A stretch of DNA of 6,844 bases, from assembly GCA_014377055.1 (NCBI GenBank), contig JACMQJ010000202.1:1-6844 (forward strand). Direction: 5' to 3'. Under the pieces are notes generated by a model, which did no database searches, was not told where the DNA came from, and saw only the letters and a program-made list of their open reading frames with translations. This DNA is from Candidatus Sericytochromatia bacterium. GTDB taxonomy: Bacteria > Cyanobacteriota > Sericytochromatia > UBA7694 > JACMQJ01. The position numbers and the translations under genes were made by a program. This document shows, in pieces, positions 4,041-6,844 of this stretch. Position 1 is the stretch's first letter, and every line of letters starts with the position of its first letter.

Positions 4041-6844
4041 ATGAAAAAAACACTATTGCCTTTATTTTTATCTATTTTAGTAATGTCCTCTGGTTGTGCA
4101 ACTCAAATGAGAAACCAATATAAAAAAGAAAATATGGATCATTCTTACATAAACAAACAATATATTGAAAATGCAAGAGCAAGATGGATTAGTGCCGAAA
4201 CTATTACTTGGCAGCTTCCTTTTAACTTTAATCAAGAAAAAAATTATAGCTATCATCTGTATTATTCTCCTACAGGTAGTATTAGCATAAAAAAAGGTGA
4301 TATTATTGGTGCAAAACATATTGAGCTTCTACAAGATGGTATAATTACCGAAAAAGATCCCCTTTATCAAAAATATCCTTATCTAAAAGGTCACATAAAA
4401 ATAAGTACAGCTAAACTTGATAAAATAAGATTTATTCCTGAGCTTTTGAGAGGTAATATTGTTGTTGCCATAAAAAATTCTGAAGGAAAGTTAATTGATG
4501 CTACCCAGATTCAAAACTATGGAGTTTTGGATCAGCTATATACATATAATACTGAGCTTGGAGTTGATTTTTCGAGATATAGACAACCTACTCTCAGGAT
4601 TTGGGCTCCCACAGCACAATCTGTTAGACTATTTATTTACAAAAATCCTAATGATACAGTGCCAGAAAAAATAAGGGCTATGGATGATATACCAACTACA
4701 GGTATCTGGGAATTTAAAGGAAATGATTCATGGGTTAATAAATATTATCTTTATGAAGTAAAAGTGTATTCACCAATATCAGGTAATATTGAAACAAATT
4801 ACGTAACTGATCCTTATTCGATTAGCCTCTCAACAAATAGCAAAAAAAGCCAAATAATTGATTTTAATGAAGATCAGTTAAAGCCATTAGGTTGGGATAG
4901 CTTACAAAAGCCAAAATTAGACTCATTTCAAGATATTTCTATCTATGAGTTACATGTTCGTGATTTTAGTGCTAGAGATAAAACTGTTATTAATAAGAAT
5001 AAAGGCAAGTTTTTGGCTTTTACAGAAAGAAATTCTAATGGTATGAAGCATCTTAGAAGTCTTGCCAATGCTGGATTAACTCATGTACATTTATTACCTA
5101 TAGCTGATATGTCTTCGGTTAATGAAGAAGAATCTATGAGAAAAGAGCCAGATTTGAGTAATCTTAGTCATTTATCTGCTTCATCATCGGTACAACAACA
5201 GCTGATTAGTACTTTAAAGAAAAAAGATTCTTACAATTGGGGCTACGATCCTTTTCATTACTCAACACCAGAGGGAAGCTATTCTAGTAATCCAGAAGGA
5301 TCTGCTCGAATTGTTGAATTTCGTCATGCGGTTAAATCTCTTAACGATGAAGGTCTGAGAGTCATAATGGATGTTGTCTACAATCATACAAGTGCTGCTG
5401 GTAGTAGTGCTGATTCTGTCTTAGACAAAGTAGTTCCAGGTTATTATTATCGTTTGGATAATGATGGTAAAGTTCAAAATTCTACATGTTGTCCTGATAC
5501 AGCGTCAGAACATAATATGATGGGTAAATTAATTGTTGATTCAATTAAAATTTGGGCAAAAAATTATAAAATTGATGGTTTTAGATTTGATCTTATGGGG
5601 CATCATACAGCAGATAATTTAAAGAAAATAAGACACGAATTGGACTCTTTAACTCTTGAAAAAGATAATGTTGATGGTAAAAAAATATATTTATACGGAG
5701 AAGGCTGGAAATTTGGTTCTCTTAATGATATTTTACCTGATCAGGCAATGACTCAACAAAACTCATCAGGCTCTGGTGTGGGTACTTTTAATGATCGTAT
5801 GAGAGATTCTGTTAGAGGTGGTAATTTTTCAGCTGATACCTTATTAGATCAAGGATTTATTAATGGACTTTTTTATGATTACAATAATGAAACTAATATT
5901 CAAGGTAATGTTTCTGATAGATTAAATCAGCAAAAAAATACCTTATTAAATTATATGGATATTATAAAAACAGGTTTGGCTGGTAATCTAAAAAATTATC
6001 AATTTAATGCTTCTACAGGTCTAATAAAAGGCTCAGATGTTACCTATAACACAACTCAGAGTACAGGATATACACTTTCACCTCAAGAAAATATTAATTA
6101 TATTTCGGCTCATGATAATCATACGCTTTGGGATCAAATTACTGCTAAAGCTCCATTTAATGCTTATCAAGAAAGTACAGGTAATGGGAAATATCATACA
6201 GCAACTAATAATGAAAAAGTTCGTATGCAAAATATGGGTCTTAGTCTAATTGCTTTGGGTCAAGGTATCCCATTTTTTCATGCTGGAGATGAGCTTCTAC
6301 GCTCAAAATCAGGCGATGGAGATAGTTATGAATCAGGTGACTGGTTTAATTATCTTGATTTTTCTTATAATACCAATAATTGGGGTGTAGGACTTCCACC
6401 AGAAGAAAAAAATAAAGAGCAATGGAAAATATGGCAACCAAGATTAGAAGATTCTAAATTAAAAGTTTCGAGAGATGATATATTAACAAGTTATGCTCAT
6501 TTCCAAAAATTATTAAAGATTCGTCGTGATTCAGGTTTATTTCGTCTAAGAACAGCCAACGATATTATGTCTGATGTTTCATTTTTGGATAGTGAAAACT
6601 ATAATAAAGATGATAAAAAATACAGCATGTCACAGATACCTGGATTTATAGCAATGAATATATCTGACAATCAAAAAGCAGATAAAAATTTTAAATCAAT
6701 GTTAGTCTTATTCAATGCTACTAATAAAAATGTTAGTTTTACCAATAGATCTTTGATTAATAAGAATCTAAAATTACATCCAATACTTACAGAAGATACA
6801 AATATAGATGCTGACGGTGAGATAGTCACAATTAAAGCTGACCC
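4041..6844 (+). CDS. Type I pullulanase (GH13 alpha-1,6-glucan debranching enzyme), lipoprotein; 3' end beyond right edge
   Basis: The frame is open for 934 codons from the ATG at 4041 to the edge. The enzyme hydrolyses alpha-1,6 branches in pullulan, glycogen or starch-derived dextrins. The N-terminus is a lipoprotein signal with a hydrophobic core (5-15) and SSGC around C19, a somewhat atypical lipobox, so envelope or surface attachment is expected. A pullulanase N2-like domain (about 40-172) and a CBM48-type domain follow (about 180-285, RIWAPTA at 186-192). The catalytic barrel starts near YELHVRDFS (302-310). It holds the pullulanase signature YNWGYDP (398-404), MDVVYNHT (443-450), STCCPDTASEH from 481, DGFRFDLMGHH (512-522) with nucleophile D517, YGEGWKFG with acid/base E554, and SAHDNH with transition-state D692. 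A pullulanase-type C-terminal domain is cut by the edge. No CBM41 domain precedes N2. No clear Shine-Dalgarno is seen, only AT-rich sequence before the ATG. Related genes are named pulA or pulB; the choice is not clear here. Confidence 0.94.
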   Translation, partial: MKKTLLPLFLSILVMSSGCATQMRNQYKKENMDHSYINKQYIENARARWISAETITWQLPFNFNQEKNYSYHLYYSPTGSISIKKGDIIGAKHIELLQDGIITEKDPLYQKYPYLKGHIKISTAKLDKIRFIPELLRGNIVVAIKNSEGKLIDATQIQNYGVLDQLYTYNTELGVDFSRYRQPTLRIWAPTAQSVRLFIYKNPNDTVPEKIRAMDDIPTTGIWEFKGNDSWVNKYYLYEVKVYSPISGNIETNYVTDPYSISLSTNSKKSQIIDFNEDQLKPLGWDSLQKPKLDSFQDISIYELHVRDFSARDKTVINKNKGKFLAFTERNSNGMKHLRSLANAGLTHVHLLPIADMSSVNEEESMRKEPDLSNLSHLSASSSVQQQLISTLKKKDSYNWGYDPFHYSTPEGSYSSNPEGSARIVEFRHAVKSLNDEGLRVIMDVVYNHTSAAGSSADSVLDKVVPGYYYRLDNDGKVQNSTCCPDTASEHNMMGKLIVDSIKIWAKNYKIDGFRFDLMGHHTADNLKKIRHELDSLTLEKDNVDGKKIYLYGEGWKFGSLNDILPDQAMTQQNSSGSGVGTFNDRMRDSVRGGNFSADTLLDQGFINGLFYDYNNETNIQGNVSDRLNQQKNTLLNYMDIIKTGLAGNLKNYQFNASTGLIKGSDVTYNTTQSTGYTLSPQENINYISAHDNHTLWDQITAKAPFNAYQESTGNGKYHTATNNEKVRMQNMGLSLIALGQGIPFFHAGDELLRSKSGDGDSYESGDWFNYLDFSYNTNNWGVGLPPEEKNKEQWKIWQPRLEDSKLKVSRDDILTSYAHFQKLLKIRRDSGLFRLRTANDIMSDVSFLDSENYNKDDKKYSMSQIPGFIAMNISDNQKADKNFKSMLVLFNATNKNVSFTNRSLINKNLKLHPILTEDTNIDADGEIVTIKAD

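Noticed and set aside
4077..4319. 80-residue minus-strand ORF inside the pullulanase gene
   Set aside because: It lies antisense to the well-supported lipoprotein and N2 region of the pullulanase and shows no recognisable motif or ribosome-binding site.
6192..6201. Third copy of TATCATACAG, considered as part of a regulatory set
   Set aside because: It encodes ordinary codons (Tyr-His-Thr) within the pullulanase and is best explained by chance in AT-rich sequence.
6037..6249. 70-residue plus-strand ORF in another frame of the pullulanase
   Set aside because: The main frame here encodes the conserved SAHDNH catalytic region and is open; the alternative product is low-complexity and unrecognisable.
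1..6844. Search for tRNA/rRNA genes, CRISPR arrays, insertion sequences and attachment sites
   Set aside because: No regularly spaced repeats, transposase-like frames, terminal inverted repeats or cloverleaf-like sequences were seen; nearly all sequence outside 909-993 and 3669-4040 is conserved coding DNA.

Overview
The window is very AT-rich. It carries five protein-coding genes in two divergent blocks and no RNA gene, CRISPR array or insertion sequence that I could see. The composition, the lipoprotein signals, a ComM-family ATPase and a lipoprotein-type pullulanase suggest an AT-rich Gram-negative bacterium. A Francisella-like gammaproteobacterium is my best guess; this is inference from general features, not a database match.

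Left block, minus strand, transcribed right to left. A tight three-gene operon runs phnD (solute-binding lipoprotein, 2751-3668), phnC (ATPase, 1947-2741), phnE (permease, 994-1944). The gaps are 9 and 2 bases, and each internal Shine-Dalgarno site overlaps or adjoins the end of the gene before it. Together they form a complete ABC importer of the phosphonate/phosphite/phosphate family. No C-P lyase or other phosphonate catabolic gene is visible, so the substrate is open. After an 85-base gap that holds a good sigma70-type promoter comes the 5' part of a comM/yifB gene (1-908), cut by the left edge before its Walker B region.

Centre: a 372-base, very AT-rich divergent intergenic region (3669-4040). 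It has candidate promoters for both directions, an 18-bp imperfect palindrome, smaller inverted repeats and an exact 10-bp direct repeat.

Right block, plus strand. One long open frame runs from 4041 to the right edge with no stop. It encodes a type I pullulanase (GH13 debranching enzyme) with a lipoprotein signal, a pullulanase N2-like domain, a CBM48-type domain and an intact catalytic barrel. Only its extreme C-terminus is missing.

The three units (DNA-uptake-related ATPase, anion importer, alpha-glucan debranching) have no obvious common pathway. The region looks like ordinary chromosomal gene content. I found no convincing undescribed system; the most interesting open points are the orphan importer's substrate and the repeats in the divergent control region.
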